Source of the DNA: Peribacillus sp. ACCC06369
GTDB taxonomy: Bacteria > Bacillota > Bacilli > Bacillales > DSM-1321
NCBI RefSeq assembly: GCF_030348945.1
Contig: NZ_JAUCEN010000002.1
Location: forward strand, 2,976,001 to 3,040,000
Direction of reading: 5' to 3'
Length of the DNA stretch: 64,000 nt
Below are positions 8,950-17,854 of this stretch, one piece after another. The first letter of the stretch is position 1; each line of letters opens with the position of its first letter. The position numbers and the translations under genes were made by a program. Below the pieces are notes generated by a model. It made no database searches and was not told the origin of the DNA. It saw only the letters and a program-made list of their open reading frames with translations.

Positions 8950-9163
8950 CTAGTAAGTCGCTAGCAATGGCCCGGAAATATTATGCCAAACACTAAGATG
9001 GCACTCGGGACGCCGCTAGTGGAGAAAAATGAGCTGTCGCTAATGTAGCACCTAAACCGGAGTTTTGCATGCCCACTTCAATGGAAATCGCTTTTTGATC
9101 TTCGAATGGATTTGGCTGCTTCAAAACAGCTTTAAAATCACTAAACGAGAGAGTGAGATCCAT
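8950..9163 (-). pseudogene. Remnant of a bile-acid:Na+ symporter-family (BASS/YocS-type) transporter
   Basis: Reading from an ATG at 9163 the translation begins MDLTLSFSDFKAVLKQP and jumps, with most of the gene missing, to QKAISIEVGMQNSGLGATLATAHFSPLAA. After a frameshift it ends HNISGPLLATY and a stop. The EVGMQNSGLG...ATAHF and SGPLLATYW blocks are the conserved C-terminal part of BASS transporters (from memory). An internal deletion and at least one frameshift make it non-functional. Confidence 0.7.
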
Positions 9164-9304
9164 CAAACATTATTATTCCAAGCAAAATGTATATGTAAGG
9201 AGCAATCCATTTAAATGGACGATTAAAAAAGACCCCTACACCATGGAAGGTGAAGAGGTCTCTTGCTTTCATAAGAAAAATTTTTTAATAGTTATATTTT
9301 CAAA

Positions 9305-10516
9305 TCATTTTTCTAATATACCAGGGGTTTTCCCCATTACTTTTATGTTTTTATCTAACCTCATGAGCCATATTGTGAGCAACATCCCGATCAGTGTGAG
9401 TGAACCGTAAAATAAATACACCGCATATATCCCTGATTTATCCAAGATTATCCCGCCACTGAAAGTACTGAACCAGTTTCCCAATCCATTTCCAATGGCG
9501 GAATAAAGCGTTACTGCCGTAACTGTTATACGGGCCGGGACGACTTCCCGGATATATTGTAAAGCTGCCGGAATGAATAAGCCAAGTGAAAACCCTTGAA
9601 TGATCGAAGTCACATATACGGTAGTCAAGCTTGGTTCGGTATAGTACAAACCCCAGCGGATCAATGAAGCCGTTCCAGCCAATAAGGTAATTGGCAGCAG
9701 GCCTATTTTATGAATCCAGGTACCTGCCATTCTCATAAATGGAATTTCTGATAGTACTGCTAAAAGGAACGCAATGCCAATTCCTGTATATGTCCCGCCT
9801 CTAGCCTCTACAAACAAACCATAGTATACATTATTTGCAAGATTAGGACCAAAAATCAAGAACGTTATAGCAAGAAAGATAAGGAAACGTTTCATTGTGA
9901 TCAATTCTTTCATACCACCGAAAAGTTTTGCCTTTTCTCGAGGAGGCTCTTCGGGCAACCGGAGAGCTAGAAGAGCCGCGATCACTAGACCGAAGAAAAA
10001 GGCATAAAATATAACGGAAGGACCAATGAAGGATTCCGATAATTTCCCCATTACAAAAACGGCTACACCGTAACCAAGTGAACCGAATAAACGGATTTTT
10101 CCATAATTCGCTTTGATTCTTGTTGTATATTGAAGGGTGATGCTATCTGATACTGGTATTATGGCACTTTGAAAGATAGCCAAAGCTATTGCCACGGATA
10201 CTATAAGTAAATAGTGATCAAACAGCAAGTAACTTAATCCGAATACACCAGCAAGCAACGATGTCATTGCAAGTATTTTTGCTGGTCTTCCACTCCAATC
10301 ACAGACAATTCCCCAAAAAGGTTGAAAAACGATCATCACTATCGGTCCAACAGACATGATCGTACCTATTTCAATACCGGACAAACCTGCCTCATTGGCT
10401 AAATAAACGCTTAATAGTGGTGTTAAACTTCCCACTGCAAAAAATGAAAATAAGTAAAATACCTTCAAGCTTATAATATTTGCATCCTTTTGTTTTTCCA
10501 AATCCTGTTCCCCCAT
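9305..10516 (-). CDS. MFS transporter (MFS_1_like / LacY-type)
   Basis: A 403-residue membrane protein with about twelve hydrophobic segments. The N-terminal half carries GSLTPLLSVYLANEAGLSG and FQPFWGIVCDWSGRPAK, resembling the LacY/nucleoside-symporter-like branch of the major facilitator superfamily (YwbF-type in B. subtilis, from memory). The substrate is unknown. The C-terminal end is cytoplasmic and basic. GAGGTAG lies upstream of the ATG. It is probably monocistronic, since its neighbourhood consists of remnants. Confidence 0.85.
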   Translation of the reverse strand: MGEQDLEKQKDANIISLKVFYLFSFFAVGSLTPLLSVYLANEAGLSGIEIGTIMSVGPIVMIVFQPFWGIVCDWSGRPAKILAMTSLLAGVFGLSYLLFDHYLLIVSVAIALAIFQSAIIPVSDSITLQYTTRIKANYGKIRLFGSLGYGVAVFVMGKLSESFIGPSVIFYAFFFGLVIAALLALRLPEEPPREKAKLFGGMKELITMKRFLIFLAITFLIFGPNLANNVYYGLFVEARGGTYTGIGIAFLLAVLSEIPFMRMAGTWIHKIGLLPITLLAGTASLIRWGLYYTEPSLTTVYVTSIIQGFSLGLFIPAALQYIREVVPARITVTAVTLYSAIGNGLGNWFSTFSGGIILDKSGIYAVYLFYGSLTLIGMLLTIWLMRLDKNIKVMGKTPGILEK

Positions 10517-10598
10517 GCAGTCATCTTCTACCTCAAGTTTTCTTATATCTCAACGAACTCCGGATTATTTTCATGATTCCCAATTGAAAAGGCATATT

Positions 10599-10815
10599 TC
10601 ATAGGTAGCACGTATTAAAGACAGTACCTTTATTAAACCTGCTCTCGACAAAGACATTTCCAAGGTGGCTTTCTATAATTTTAAGCTGATCACGAGACCT
10701 GATACATTACCAGATTAGATTTTTTCGTTGTAAAAAATGTTCTCCCAGTCTCTTAAGCTGCTCTGGCGGCATCCCAATTCCTATTTCGGTTAAGGATACT
10801 TGCACTTTCCCCCTC
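10599..10815 (-). pseudogene. Decayed C-terminal fragment of a sensor histidine kinase
   Basis: Translation of the minus strand shows ATPase-domain blocks split over frames: VSLTEIGIGMPPEQLKRLGEHF (N/G1-box region), then VSGLVISLKIIESHLGNVFVESRFNKGTVF (G2-box and C-terminal strand pattern) and a stop. This is the HATPase end of a Bacillus sporulation-type kinase. Frameshifts and the absence of the N-terminal part show that it is a remnant. The rest of the 10517-11127 gap shows nothing I can name. Confidence 0.65.
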
Positions 10816-11127
10816 TAAGTACAGTAAACTAAAGATATTGAAAAGCGTACTGACTTACCAACAATGGGCTTAATTTCAAACTGTGTTTAATGATAATATA
10901 TCCATCGAAAACATGAAACCGCAAAAAAGACATTTGCAGTACATGTATTGTTTTATACGATATGTAATAAAACCAAACCCTGCAAGAGCAATCGCTAATG
11001 CTAACTAAAAATTATTGTAGAAAAGTTGTATGCCGTCAATATTGAATTATCGAGAGTGAATATGTCTACAAAATCAAGTGTCCAAGTAGCCAATCCCATA
11101 GAGCGGCAGCTCCCTATATTATAGGCG

Positions 11128-11457
11128 TTAATACTTCTGGATCGTATAAATAACGTTGTTAGTAAATCCAACGCCGTATACCACGCCATTATCGTCAAAA
11201 GTACTGTAATCATGAAGTGGACAGGTATAATGAAGTCGCAATTGAATGTTCCATTTTTTTTCTTGACCACCTCTACCGTTCCATTCTCCTTTATTGTAAT
11301 GGAAATTCATAGTACCTAAAAGGTTTTTTACTTCCCACCCCCATTCAGCCCCATATCTCAAGTAAATGTAGGTTTCTTTCATAAAATCAATAAAATGAGA
11401 AATACTATTCTTTTGTATAGAGTAGAATAGAAATACATGATATTGACAAGCATTCAC
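11128..11457 (-). CDS. Unrecognised ORF, possibly a gene remnant
   Basis: A 109-codon reading frame starting at a GTG preceded by GCAGGTGTGA. The product is rich in aromatic residues (RYGAEWGWEVKN, HYNKGEWNGRGG) and has the look of a real globular domain, but I recognise no family. The frame stays open some 20 codons upstream without a normal start, so it may be the 3' end of a larger, lost gene. A shorter overlapping frame at 11001-11270 looks like a shadow. Confidence 0.35.
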   Translation of the reverse strand: MNACQYHVFLFYSIQKNSISHFIDFMKETYIYLRYGAEWGWEVKNLLGTMNFHYNKGEWNGRGGQEKKWNIQLRLHYTCPLHDYSTFDDNGVVYGVGFTNNVIYTIQKY

Positions 11458-11600
11458 ACCTGCTTCATCTTGCAGGTCATTATCAAAAACAAAAATAATT
11501 ATTCAAGAATATATTAATTAAGAATGTTAATTTCTTTATTTAATTATACCTATAGGTTTATAATTAAATAGAACTTTTATAGAGAGAAGGAGTGGGGGGC

Positions 11601-12515
11601 ATGATTATGTCAGACCTGGCAGGTGCAAGTACAACAGAAATTATGCAAAAGAAGACCCAGCATAAAAAATTAACACTAAGACAAATATTACAGAGAGGTC
11701 TTTTAATTACAATCGGTGCAGTTTTAATGGCTGTCGGCCTCGAGATTTTTTTAGTACCGAATAACGTAATCGACGGAGGCATAACGGGAATATCGATTAT
11801 GTTATCTTACATCACTGGATGGAAACTCGGTATCTTTCTTTTCGTATTGAATCTTCCTTTCTTTTTTATCGGTTATAAACAAATTGGAAAAACCTTCGCA
11901 TTATCTACTCTGTATGGGATTTTAGTCCTTTCCATTACCACTACATTGCTTCATCACGTACCAGCTTTCACTCAAGATATCCTCCTAGCGTCCGCTTTCG
12001 GCGGAATGATTCTTGGCATTGGTGTTGGAATGGTCATTCGATATGGCGGCTCATTGGATGGTACAGAAATACTTGCTATACTCGCTAGCAAAAAGCTCCC
12101 TTTTTCCGTTGGGGAGATCGTCATGTTTTTTAATTTATTCATCCTTGGCAGTGCTGGCTTCGTTTTCTCGTGGGATCGCGCCATGTATTCGATTATAGCT
12201 TACTTCGTGGCTTATAAAACGATGGATATCGTCATCGCTGGTTTGGACGAATCCAAATTTGTTTGGATTATCAGTGATGAATTTGATGATATCGGCGACG
12301 CCATAATGAATCGCCTTGGTCGCGGCGTAACCTATTTAGCGGGCGAAGGTGCTTATTCCGGTGATGATAAAAAAGTCATCTTTTGTGTAATAAACAGGCT
12401 TGAGGAAGCTAAACTTAAAGATATAGTCAAAAGCTTCGATCCTTCTGCATTTCTTGCCGTAGGGGATATCGCGGAAGTTCGAGGCGGTCGCTTCAAGAAA
12501 AAAGATATTCACTAA
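11601..12515 (+). CDS. YitT family membrane protein (DUF161/DUF2179)
   Basis: A 304-residue protein. Five or six hydrophobic segments (about residues 30-190) include GLEIFLVPNNVIDGGITGISI, a hallmark of the YitT family, and a cytoplasmic C-terminal DUF2179 domain ends GDIAEVRGGRFKKKDIH. The family is often annotated as transporter-like but has no established substrate. AGAAGGAG lies 8 bases before the ATG at 11601; a GTG at 11592 is in frame but inside the ribosome site. A hairpin terminator follows. Confidence 0.88.
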   Translation: MIMSDLAGASTTEIMQKKTQHKKLTLRQILQRGLLITIGAVLMAVGLEIFLVPNNVIDGGITGISIMLSYITGWKLGIFLFVLNLPFFFIGYKQIGKTFALSTLYGILVLSITTTLLHHVPAFTQDILLASAFGGMILGIGVGMVIRYGGSLDGTEILAILASKKLPFSVGEIVMFFNLFILGSAGFVFSWDRAMYSIIAYFVAYKTMDIVIAGLDESKFVWIISDEFDDIGDAIMNRLGRGVTYLAGEGAYSGDDKKVIFCVINRLEEAKLKDIVKSFDPSAFLAVGDIAEVRGGRFKKKDIH

Positions 12516-12557
12516 TCATCACCTGCTTTTTGCTAAATCAAATTGACAAAAAGATAA

Positions 12558-12593
12558 AAAAAGCTGAAGGGAGATTCCCTTCAGCTTTTTTTA
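12558..12593. terminator. Bidirectional terminator between the yitT-like and ydjO-like genes
   Basis: AAAAAAGCTGAAGGG and CCCTTCAGCTTTTTTT arms around AGATT, serving two convergent genes. Confidence 0.85.
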
Positions 12594-12600
12594 TACAGAC

Positions 12601-12795
12601 TTAATAGTTTCTTGGATTGTTGATTGCTTGAAGCATTCTGGTGCCGGGTTTCATCTCGCTGCTACATAACGGACAAACGTGTTCATCATTACTTGTAAAG
12701 TTATCGCGAATCCAACCTTTGCAATCTTCTGATGTACATTCCCACACCTTTGTTTCTTCAGGAATGATTTCTTCCGTATTATTTCTTCTATACAT
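12601..12795 (-). CDS. YdjO-type cold-inducible small zinc-ribbon-like protein (copy 1)
   Basis: A protein of about 64 residues starting MYRRNNTEE. It has two cysteine pairs, ECTSEDCKGWIRDNF and HVCPLCSSEMKPG, that form a probable zinc knuckle. The CxxxxCxGWxRxxF...CPxC pattern is that of YdjO, known in B. subtilis as a cold-inducible protein of unknown role. AAGGAG lies 8 bases before the ATG at 12795. A paralogue lies 850 bp upstream on the same strand. Confidence 0.75.
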   Translation of the reverse strand: MYRRNNTEEIIPEETKVWECTSEDCKGWIRDNFTSNDEHVCPLCSSEMKPGTRMLQAINNPRNY

Positions 12796-13623
12796 ATATC
12801 TCACTCCTTAGAATTGAATTGACTCCGTACTGCATAACAGATCACAAGCCATAAAGATAAAAAAAGAATAGATGGCTAATCTAAATTGTGAGTAAATACT
12901 CATTCGCAAATCTAAGATTTAATTCTTGTTCTTACACCCAAACTTTTTTTAGTGGTAGGAACTTGAGATTACGACATGAATTTTTAATATCTCAGTAACC
13001 ATTATATCATATATATGCTTTATATATTTGAGTAAGATTCTAAAGATGTCGGTTTTCCTAATCAAAAAATGAAACACAGTCTCTGACTTACCCTTCAAGA
13101 TAATCGAGACTGCGCCGTTTAAGAATCCATTCCATATGGTTCTTCTTGCTCGTTCGGATGAAAAATTCAAAGCGAATCGAGCATGAGAGTAATTTTAGTG
13201 CCAAAACCTAAAACAATGAAAGCCCTGCCTCTCTCCCATCCATACGGTTCCTAGACCGTGCCTGCGAGAATCAGATAAAAGCTTGTAAGTACATGTTTAT
13301 TAATTAAAACCGTCCGTAATTCCAATTGGGAAAAAGTAAATTCCAAAAGATAAATGGTACATAGAAGTAAGTTAATGAAGAACAGAAATGGATCGAGGAA
13401 AATACTTGGTGATTACATGTATTTCTTTTTTCTAGATGTGTTTAACTTGTTTCTACTCCATCATGAAAAATGATGGAAAATTATTTCATTAATAAAAATG
13501 TTACTTTAAATTACCCTCCAGTGCTTTCTTTTAATAACACTGAAATTTAATCTTACCACATTTATTTATATATGTAAAGCATTAATCTAAAATGAAATCA
13601 CTCCGTTATACTTCCCTTCATAA
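12796..13623. other. 830-bp gap with no recognisable gene
   Basis: An AT-rich stretch between the two ydjO-like genes. A 73-codon open frame at 12949-13170 (minus) has no clear family or ribosome site. A short palindrome, ACGGTTCCTAGACCGT, lies near 13245-13260. The sequence may be a long 5' leader of copy 1 plus decayed DNA; I can support no gene in it. Confidence 0.4.
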
Positions 13624-13651
13624 AAAATAAAGAGGCTATGATTCACCTCTT
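13624..13651 (-). terminator. Terminator of the second ydjO-like gene
   Basis: On the minus strand AAAGAGG and CCTCTTT pair around a 10-base loop, followed by ATTTTTT. Confidence 0.6.
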
Positions 13652-13858
13652 TTATTTAAACGCATTATATTCATTTTCAATTTTTGGAAGTTCCCTGACT
13701 TCCTCGACCAATTGACTTCCACACATTGGGCAATCATAGTTTTCCGAGGCAAAATCTTTTCTCATCCAACCATTACAATCTGCTGATCCGCACGCATATA
13801 CTATCGTATCTTCCATAACGATTTCTGGTTCCTCTGAATTCTTTTTACCAAAATACAT
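13652..13858 (-). CDS. YdjO-type small zinc-ribbon-like protein (copy 2)
   Basis: A 68-residue protein starting MYFGKKNSEEPE, with YACGSADCNGWMRKDF followed by YDCPMCGSQL: the same paired-cysteine pattern as its neighbour. AGGAGG lies 7 bases before the ATG at 13858, so the longer reading frame to 13912 is not needed. The two proteins are clearly diverged within the cysteine block and differ in their N and C termini, so this is an old tandem duplication or two independently kept paralogues. Confidence 0.78.
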   Translation of the reverse strand: MYFGKKNSEEPEIVMEDTIVYACGSADCNGWMRKDFASENYDCPMCGSQLVEEVRELPKIENEYNAFK

Positions 13859-13990
13859 GAGCAACCTCCTCTTTTTTATATAAAGACTCTGATTAAAGGT
13901 GCGAAATTTCACCTTTTTATCATTCCTAGTATACGCATTAAACCAAATTCTTATTTATTCATTGATGAAATTATCCAAAAACCTTAACAC

Positions 13991-16114
13991 CTACGTGTTT
14001 CCCAAACCTGCTTTAACCAAGATCGCTTTAATCATATAGTAGGAAATATTCTCAGGCAGGGCTTCTTTTAGTGGTTTCAGTTTTTCAGAATCCAATTGTT
14101 TCGCAGTATCCAAAACAAGGTCAAACTCTTCATCCGTGAAAATCTCTCCCCATTTGATATCCATGTGTTCTTCAGCACACTTTAATAAATGATTTTCAAT
14201 TGAAATGGAAGACAGCCCTCTGGATGTCGCGATTTCCTTGATTGATTTACCTTCCTGATATAAGCGATAGCTTTCTAAATGTGATGGTTTAGTACTTCTT
14301 TTTACCGTTTCCTTAGTAACCAGTGTATTCTTATCCAGTTCAGGATGTGCCTGTACATAACGGGAAATACCTTTTAGGAACATGGCACCGAAGCGTTCGA
14401 ATTTCTGGGACCCTACCCCTTTAACTTCTAGGAATTCCTCTTCCGTCCTCGGCAGTTTCACTGCCATATCTTTCAATGATGCATCCGAAAAAATAATGAA
14501 AGGAGGTACATTCTCCTTACTAGCCAATTCTTTTCTTAATTGTCTCAACTCTTCGAACAACCCATGATCCACACTGATGCTGTTTACTTTTTTTATTTCT
14601 TTACGGAGGACTTTTTTCTGCCCCAACAGCACTTCCCTGCCAGCATTGGTTACTTTAAGGACTGGAAATTGGCCGCCCGTCATTTCGATATACTGTTTTG
14701 CTGTCAGGAAATCAATGAAATCACCTACATCCTTTGCAGATTGATTATTGATGATTCCATAGGTAGAAAGCTTTTGAAAACCGAACTCTTCAATTTTCTT
14801 ATTGCGTGAACCCGTGAGGACTTGGGAAATCATCGTTTTACCGAATCGCTCACCCATTCGCAACATGCATGAAAGGACCATCTGAGCCTGTGTAGTTACA
14901 TCTACGGAATCCCGTTTATCTGTACAATTTTCGCAATGACCGCAATCTTCAGGGTTTTCATCTCCAAAGTATCGAAGAATGAAGGCTTGCAAACACCCCT
15001 CGGTAAAACAATAATCTTTCATTCTGTTCAACTTCTTCAATTCCTGGGATTGCCACTCCTGCGAAGGGTTTGATTGATCAATCAAGAAACGCTGTATCTG
15101 CATATCCTGGGGGGAATACAAAAGAATACATTCACTATCCAAACCATCCCTCCCTGCACGGCCGGCTTCCTGATAATAACTCTCCATGTTCTTAGGAGTT
15201 TGGTAATGGATGACGTATCTAACATTCGACTTATCGATTCCCATCCCAAAGGCAGATGTCGCTACCATCAAGGGAATGTCATCCCTAATGAATTGGTCCT
15301 GCTGTTCCGAACGGTCTTGTTCATTCATCCCGGCATGGTAACGGCCTGTCTTGAATCCGGCTTTATTAAGCTTGGCATACAAAGAATCGACTTCTTTCCT
15401 AGTAGCTGCATATATGATACCCGATTCATTTTTGTTTTTCTCTAAATAGCGCATTAAAAACCGTCCGCGATTTTCTTCTTTTACAACGGAAAAGAACAAG
15501 TTATCTCTGGAAAATCCCGTAGATACTGTATGCTCCCCTGATATTCCGAGCGACTGACAAATATCATCGGTCACATTTGGAGTGGCTGTTGCCGTTAATG
15601 CCAGTACAGTCGGAGATGATGGCATGTTTTTCAATAAGGTTTTGATTTTTAAATAGCTTGGTCTGAAGTCATGACCCCATTGAGATATGCAGTGGGCTTC
15701 ATCAATGGCTACCATTGAAATGTCCACATTAAATAAATCCTGTTGAAATGCAGGATTTTCCAAGCGTTCCGGTGCCACATAAACCAATTTATATCTTCCT
15801 TGCTTAATATCGTTCATTCTATTGGATGATTCTAACCCAGAAATGGAGCTATTAAGAAATGTGGCATCAATCCCGTTTTGTTCGAGGGCATCTACTTGGT
15901 CCTTCATCAAGGAAATAAGTGGGGATATCACGAGTGTTATACCAGGTAACAAAAGGGCTGGAATTTGGTAACATATCGATTTACCTCCGCCAGTAGGCAT
16001 GATTCCCGCGGTGTTTATTCCTCCCAACACCTGTTCGATAATCTGTTCCTGACCTTTTCTGAATGACTCATAACCAAAATATTCTTGTAAATACTCACGT
16101 GCTTTTTCCATCAA
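13991..16114 (-). CDS. recQ: ATP-dependent DNA helicase RecQ
   Basis: A 707-residue 3'-5' DNA helicase. Order: DEAD/ATPase domain with Walker A PTGGGKS (about residues 40-46) and DEAH box; helicase C domain with GRAGRDG; RecQ zinc-binding cysteines (CFTEGCLQAF...CGHCENC); RQC winged helix; HRDC domain (RQLRKELASKENVPPFIIF); and an extra C-terminal helix-turn-helix (IKEIATSRGLSSISIENHL). It acts in recombinational repair and fork processing. The TTG at 16114 sits 7 bases after GGAGGAG; the adjacent ATG at 16111 is equally possible. It is longer than the 591-aa B. subtilis RecQ because of the C-terminal extension. Confidence 0.93.
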   Translation of the reverse strand: MMEKAREYLQEYFGYESFRKGQEQIIEQVLGGINTAGIMPTGGGKSICYQIPALLLPGITLVISPLISLMKDQVDALEQNGIDATFLNSSISGLESSNRMNDIKQGRYKLVYVAPERLENPAFQQDLFNVDISMVAIDEAHCISQWGHDFRPSYLKIKTLLKNMPSSPTVLALTATATPNVTDDICQSLGISGEHTVSTGFSRDNLFFSVVKEENRGRFLMRYLEKNKNESGIIYAATRKEVDSLYAKLNKAGFKTGRYHAGMNEQDRSEQQDQFIRDDIPLMVATSAFGMGIDKSNVRYVIHYQTPKNMESYYQEAGRAGRDGLDSECILLYSPQDMQIQRFLIDQSNPSQEWQSQELKKLNRMKDYCFTEGCLQAFILRYFGDENPEDCGHCENCTDKRDSVDVTTQAQMVLSCMLRMGERFGKTMISQVLTGSRNKKIEEFGFQKLSTYGIINNQSAKDVGDFIDFLTAKQYIEMTGGQFPVLKVTNAGREVLLGQKKVLRKEIKKVNSISVDHGLFEELRQLRKELASKENVPPFIIFSDASLKDMAVKLPRTEEEFLEVKGVGSQKFERFGAMFLKGISRYVQAHPELDKNTLVTKETVKRSTKPSHLESYRLYQEGKSIKEIATSRGLSSISIENHLLKCAEEHMDIKWGEIFTDEEFDLVLDTAKQLDSEKLKPLKEALPENISYYMIKAILVKAGLGNT

Positions 16115-16200
16115 TTCACTACTCCTCCTATTTACCTTGTAAGGATTTATAAGGATCTATTACTTTCATTGTACCTGCTTTTCCCGTGAACCAAAAGGAC

Positions 16201-16242
16201 AAAAAAAGTAGACACATTAAATCTCTGTGTCTACTTTTTTCA
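16201..16242. terminator. Terminator of the LysM-3D protein gene
   Basis: AAAAAAGTAGACACA and TGTGTCTACTTTTTT arms. It lies downstream of the minus-strand 3D gene and upstream of recQ. Confidence 0.8.
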
Positions 16243-16270
16243 ATATATAAACATGTTTTGCATGGTTAAA

Positions 16271-17086
16271 TTAATTTAGGATTTGCACTTTAACGTTTTT
16301 AACGCCCCAATTCACGGCATCCTGTTCGTTTGGAACAAATATGTCCACTCTATTTCCTTTGATGGCACTGCCTGTATCGGCTGCCGTTGCGTAGCCATAA
16401 CCTTCAACATAAACCTTTGATCCTAGTGGAATGACTGAAGGGTCCACGGCAATCACTTTTGCATCAGGATTAGCTTTCAAGTCCACTCCTGTGGCTGTTG
16501 TTCCGCTGCAGCCTTGACAATCAGCCGTATAGGCGGTTGCACTAACAGTAATCTCTTTTCCAGATTCTGCTTGATCTTGGGATTCATTGTTTGTGTCTGC
16601 TGGTTCCGATTGTTCAACTGGTTCTGATTGTTCAACTGGTTTTGATTGTTCAACTGGTGCCGCTTGTTCAACTGGTGCCGCTTGTTCAGATTTCTGCGCA
16701 GGCTCTACACTCGCCGCTTCGACTTTGTTAGCCGCTGGTTTAATGATTAGTTCCTGTTTCGGATGGATAGTATCTGAATTTAAACCGTTCCAAGATTTAA
16801 TATCATTTACAGCTACATCATATTTGTCTGCAATGTCCGACAATGTGTCACCTGACTTGACTTTATAATGCTTTTCTTGAGAAATATGTATTGTTTCCCC
16901 TACATAAATCGCGTCTGAAGACAAATCATTCCAAGACTTAATATCTTCTATTGATACTTTATATGTTTGAGATATCCCCCATAATGTGTCTCCATCTTTC
17001 ACTTTGACATCTTCTGCTTGTACCGGAATTGTGAATGCACCGGATATTGCAGCCGCTGCCGCTAACGATAAGATTGATTTTTTCAT
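16271..17086 (-). CDS. Secreted cell-wall protein with two LysM repeats and a 3D domain, YocH-like
   Basis: A 271-residue exported protein. A signal peptide (about residues 1-24, ending VQAED) is followed by two LysM repeats (VKDGDTLWGISQTYKV and VKSGDTLSDIADKYDV), a low-complexity linker of VEQS/EP units, and a C-terminal 3D (DPBB) domain with the aspartates of VIAVDPSVIPLGS, AADTGSAI and RVDIF. 3D domains are lytic-transglycosylase-like, and YocH homologues are muralytic and controlled by WalRK in B. subtilis; I did not find a clear WalR box here. AGGAGG precedes the ATG. The linker DNA is a short imperfect tandem repeat (about 16605-16690). Confidence 0.9.
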   Translation of the reverse strand: MKKSILSLAAAAAISGAFTIPVQAEDVKVKDGDTLWGISQTYKVSIEDIKSWNDLSSDAIYVGETIHISQEKHYKVKSGDTLSDIADKYDVAVNDIKSWNGLNSDTIHPKQELIIKPAANKVEAASVEPAQKSEQAAPVEQAAPVEQSKPVEQSEPVEQSEPADTNNESQDQAESGKEITVSATAYTADCQGCSGTTATGVDLKANPDAKVIAVDPSVIPLGSKVYVEGYGYATAADTGSAIKGNRVDIFVPNEQDAVNWGVKNVKVQILN

Positions 17087-17280
17087 ATGTTGTTACCTCC
17101 TTGTGAGCTGCTTTATAAGCTACGAGTTCAATCTTAACATAACTTTTTTCTATACAAAGAACAAACAGATAAAGAATAGATGACAAACATCACAGGAAGA
17201 TAACGGCACTATAACAAGTTATTTTAATATTCTGAAAATATATTATTTCCCGTCTCTTTCCTTTCCATACCAGTTGAGTC

Positions 17281-17308
17281 ATATTATGTATTGCCTAATC
17301 ATAATAAT
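17281..17308 (+). promoter_or_regulatory. SigE-type promoter of cotJABC
   Basis: ATATT at 17281-17285 and CATAATAAT at 17300-17308 are separated by 14 bp, fitting the mother-cell SigE consensus (ATATT-N14-CATACAAT). It lies about 30 bp before the cotJA start, in agreement with known SigE control of cotJ in B. subtilis. Confidence 0.7.
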
Positions 17309-17341
17309 TAGAGGCTATATCTTTACAAAGGAGGTATTTTT

Positions 17342-17575
17342 TTGACGCGCGAAAAGACTTTTACCTTAGTTAAGTCATATAAACCTTTCCATAGTAAATT
17401 CGATCCTTGCCCGCCGATTGGGAGGAAGTACTACAGGACACCTCCTAATTTGTATATTAATTTTCAACCGCCGAATTTGGAGCAGTTCACACCTGAGGAA
17501 GCTTTGAAATACGGTACACTTTGGAAATTCTTTTATGATTTTTATGATAATCCATATCGGGAAAGGGAGACATAA
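17342..17575 (+). CDS. cotJA: Spore coat-associated protein CotJA
   Basis: A 77-residue protein rich in Pro, Tyr and Phe (FDPCPPIGRKYYRTPPNLYINFQPPN). It matches CotJA, a small component needed with CotJB and CotJC for the inner spore coat. The start is TTG at 17342, seven bases after AAAGGAGG. It is the first gene of cotJABC and its stop codon abuts the cotJB ATG with no gap. Confidence 0.9.
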   Translation: MTREKTFTLVKSYKPFHSKFDPCPPIGRKYYRTPPNLYINFQPPNLEQFTPEEALKYGTLWKFFYDFYDNPYRERET

Positions 17576-17842
17576 ATGAATAAGAAACTGGGTGATGAAT
17601 ATTATCAGTTGCTTGAACAAATACAGGCTGCGGATTTCGTACTTGTCGAGTTGACTCTTTATTTGGATACACATCCTAACGATCAGCAAGCATTACAGCA
17701 ATTCAATCAATTTCATGAATACTCCAAACAATTGAAATCGGTTTTTGAGCCTAAATATGGTCCGTTATTGGGTTTTGGAAACAGTCCAGACGGTGAAAAT
17801 AAATGGGAATGGGGCCAAGGCCCTTGGCCATGGCAGGTATAA
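17576..17842 (+). CDS. cotJB: Spore coat protein CotJB
   Basis: An 88-residue acidic helical protein. It begins [21 protein letters not shown], has a [19 protein letters not shown] segment, and ends in a W/G/P-rich tail ([12 protein letters not shown]) characteristic of CotJB. It works with CotJC in coat assembly in the mother cell. Its start directly follows the cotJA stop codon, and 12 bp separate it from cotJC. Confidence 0.92.
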   Translation: MNKKLGDEYYQLLEQIQAADFVLVELTLYLDTHPNDQQALQQFNQFHEYSKQLKSVFEPKYGPLLGFGNSPDGENKWEWGQGPWPWQV

Positions 17843-17854
17843 GGAGAGATATCT

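Noticed and set aside
11001..11270. 89-codon minus-strand frame
   Set aside because: Overlaps a longer, more protein-like frame and has no ribosome site.
12949..13170. 73-codon minus-strand frame between the ydjO-like genes
   Set aside because: No ribosome site, no recognisable motif; kept only as part of an unexplained gap.
16605..16690. Short tandem DNA repeats resembling a miniature CRISPR or satellite
   Set aside because: They encode the VEQS/EP linker of the LysM-3D protein in frame; there are no spacers.
17087..17260. WalR box upstream of the LysM-3D gene
   Set aside because: TGTGATGTTTGTCAT is present, but the spacing between half sites does not fit the known direct repeat.
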